Shown: piece after piece, positions 63,302 through 64,000 of the stretch
Numbering within the stretch: the stretch's first letter is position 1
How the letters are laid out: every line of letters begins with the position of its first letter
Assembly (NCBI RefSeq): GCF_009796825.1
Contig: NZ_CP047030.1
Location: 3,594,501 to 3,658,500 of the forward strand
From: Algibacter sp. L3A6
GTDB taxonomy: Bacteria; Bacteroidota; Bacteroidia; Flavobacteriales; Flavobacteriaceae
Direction: 5' to 3'
Length of the DNA stretch: 64,000 bases
Notes under the pieces: model-generated
Database searches by the model: none
What the model saw: only the letters and a program-made list of their open reading frames with translations
What the model was told of the DNA's origin: nothing
Made by a program: the position numbers and the translations under genes

Positions 63302-64000
63302 TTAGCTAGCATAAAACTCAAAAGCATCTAAGATAACGCTATCGTCAACTAAGCAGTCTATTTTAGTAACGCCAACATCTTCTAGTAAAACAAAGTTAAT
63401 GTTACCGTGGTGGTTTTTCTTATCGTATTTAAGTAATTCGATGATGGCAGGAAGTTCACTTTTTTCAATAGTGATTTTACCATAGTAACTTAAGAATAGG
63501 TCTTTAATTTTTAAAGTTTTCTCTTTAGGGAAATTTGTAAGTTCTGTAGAAATATAACATGCTAATATCATTCCAACAACTACAGCTTCTCCATGTAGCA
63601 ACGTTGTTTTATTCGGGTTACTTAAAAAATAAGATTCTATAGCATGTCCAAGTGTGTGCCCAAAGTTTAGTGTTTTTCTTAAACCGTTTTCAAAAGGATC
63701 TTCTTCAACAACATTTTTCTTAATAATTACCGATTCGTAAATTAACCCATCTAAGTCATCTAATGATAGTTTAGATAAATCTTCAAACTTACTCCAATAA
63801 TCATCTCCTGTAATTAAACCATGTTTAAGCATTTCTGCTAGTCCAGAACGCATTTGGTTTACCTCCAATGTGTTTAAATAATTAGTGTCTATCAATACTA
63901 AATTAGGATTACTAATAACACCTACTTGGTTTTTTAAATGGCCTAAATCTACTCCGGTTTTCCCTCCAACAGAAGCATCAACCATAGAAAGTAAGGTTGT
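63302..64000 (-). CDS. aroB: 3-dehydroquinate synthase (5' end beyond the window)
   Basis: AroB converts DAHP to 3-dehydroquinate in the shikimate pathway. About 232 C-terminal residues are visible. The frame continues through the right edge (TTLLSMVDASVGGKTGVDLG), so the internal ATG at 63985 is not the start. Signatures include DASVGGKTG with the NAD/substrate lysine, SGLAEMLKHGLI, and the metal-binding NFGHTLGHAIE and LLHGEAVVVGM. It is convergent with wzc and not part of the polysaccharide locus. Confidence 0.95.
   Translation of the reverse strand, partial: TTLLSMVDASVGGKTGVDLGHLKNQVGVISNPNLVLIDTNYLNTLEVNQMRSGLAEMLKHGLITGDDYWSKFEDLSKLSLDDLDGLIYESVIIKKNVVEEDPFENGLRKTLNFGHTLGHAIESYFLSNPNKTTLLHGEAVVVGMILACYISTELTNFPKEKTLKIKDLFLSYYGKITIEKSELPAIIELLKYDKKNHHGNINFVLLEDVGVTKIDCLVDDSVILDAFEFYAS

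Noticed and set aside
1..64000. CRISPR arrays, tRNA or rRNA genes
   Set aside because: No regularly spaced identical repeats and no tRNA T-loop or rRNA-like conserved stretches were seen on reading through.

Overview
The window comes from a low-GC genome that is almost certainly a member of the Flavobacteriaceae (Bacteroidota). Several signs agree: ribosome-binding sites are poor; upstream elements fit the Bacteroidota -7 consensus TAnnTTTG; a surface protein ends in a type IX secretion (gliding-family) sorting domain; and the housekeeping genes have flavobacterial-type sequences and order (YggS / 3-hydroxyacyl-CoA dehydrogenase / Gfo-Idh oxidoreductase). I cannot name the genus. No rRNA, tRNA, CRISPR array, transposase or prophage genes were seen.

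Left part (1-28.5 kb): core and household genes. These are parC with a 45-codon basic ORF just upstream, a secreted leucine-rich-repeat protein, miaA, a voltage-gated-type K+ channel with a C-terminal zinc ribbon, a DUF3857/transglutaminase protein, a DnaQ-type exonuclease fused to GIY-YIG, YggS, a 3-hydroxyacyl-CoA dehydrogenase, a Gfo/Idh oxidoreductase, pcm, a methionine gamma-lyase-like enzyme divergent from an Lrp regulator, a membrane sensor cassette (two paralogous 7-TM proteins plus a small histidine kinase), an aldehyde dehydrogenase, an RluA-type pseudouridine synthase, panB, an endonuclease III without cysteines, bcp, an MBL-fold hydrolase, and an XRE regulator divergent from an M14 carboxypeptidase-like gene. 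Convergent pairs are often separated by strong bidirectional hairpin terminators.

Right part (28.7-63.2 kb): a surface polysaccharide region of about 34 kb. It opens with an MBOAT/SGNH O-acetylation pair and a three-gene ATP-grasp / HAD / FemAB-GNAT unit joined by 17-bp overlaps. A minus-strand block (39952 to 34196) follows: GT4, sugar-transfer ATP-grasp, PaaK-like ligase, two tandem priming phosphoglycosyltransferases and a PglD-like acetyltransferase. A plus-strand beta-helix lipoprotein stands alone. A 13-kb minus-strand operon (55802 to 42391) supplies UDP-uronic acid precursors, a flippase, an EpsG-type polymerase, five glycosyltransferases, a pyruvyltransferase and an acetyltransferase. 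Divergent from it, a plus-strand operon encodes an aminotransferase, a PglF/CapD dehydratase, Wza and Wzc. A partial aroB closes the window on the minus strand.

Working model, inferred from families: the PglF-like dehydratase, PglE-like aminotransferase and PglD-like acetyltransferase make a UDP-bacillosamine-type sugar. A PglC-like transferase loads it on undecaprenyl phosphate, glycosyltransferases extend it with uronic acids and other sugars, and the unit is flipped, polymerised and exported through Wza/Wzc. The ATP-grasp, PaaK-like, FemAB-like, MBOAT, pyruvyl and acetyl transferases would then decorate it. The decorating enzymes and the membrane sensor cassette are the least understood parts of the window.
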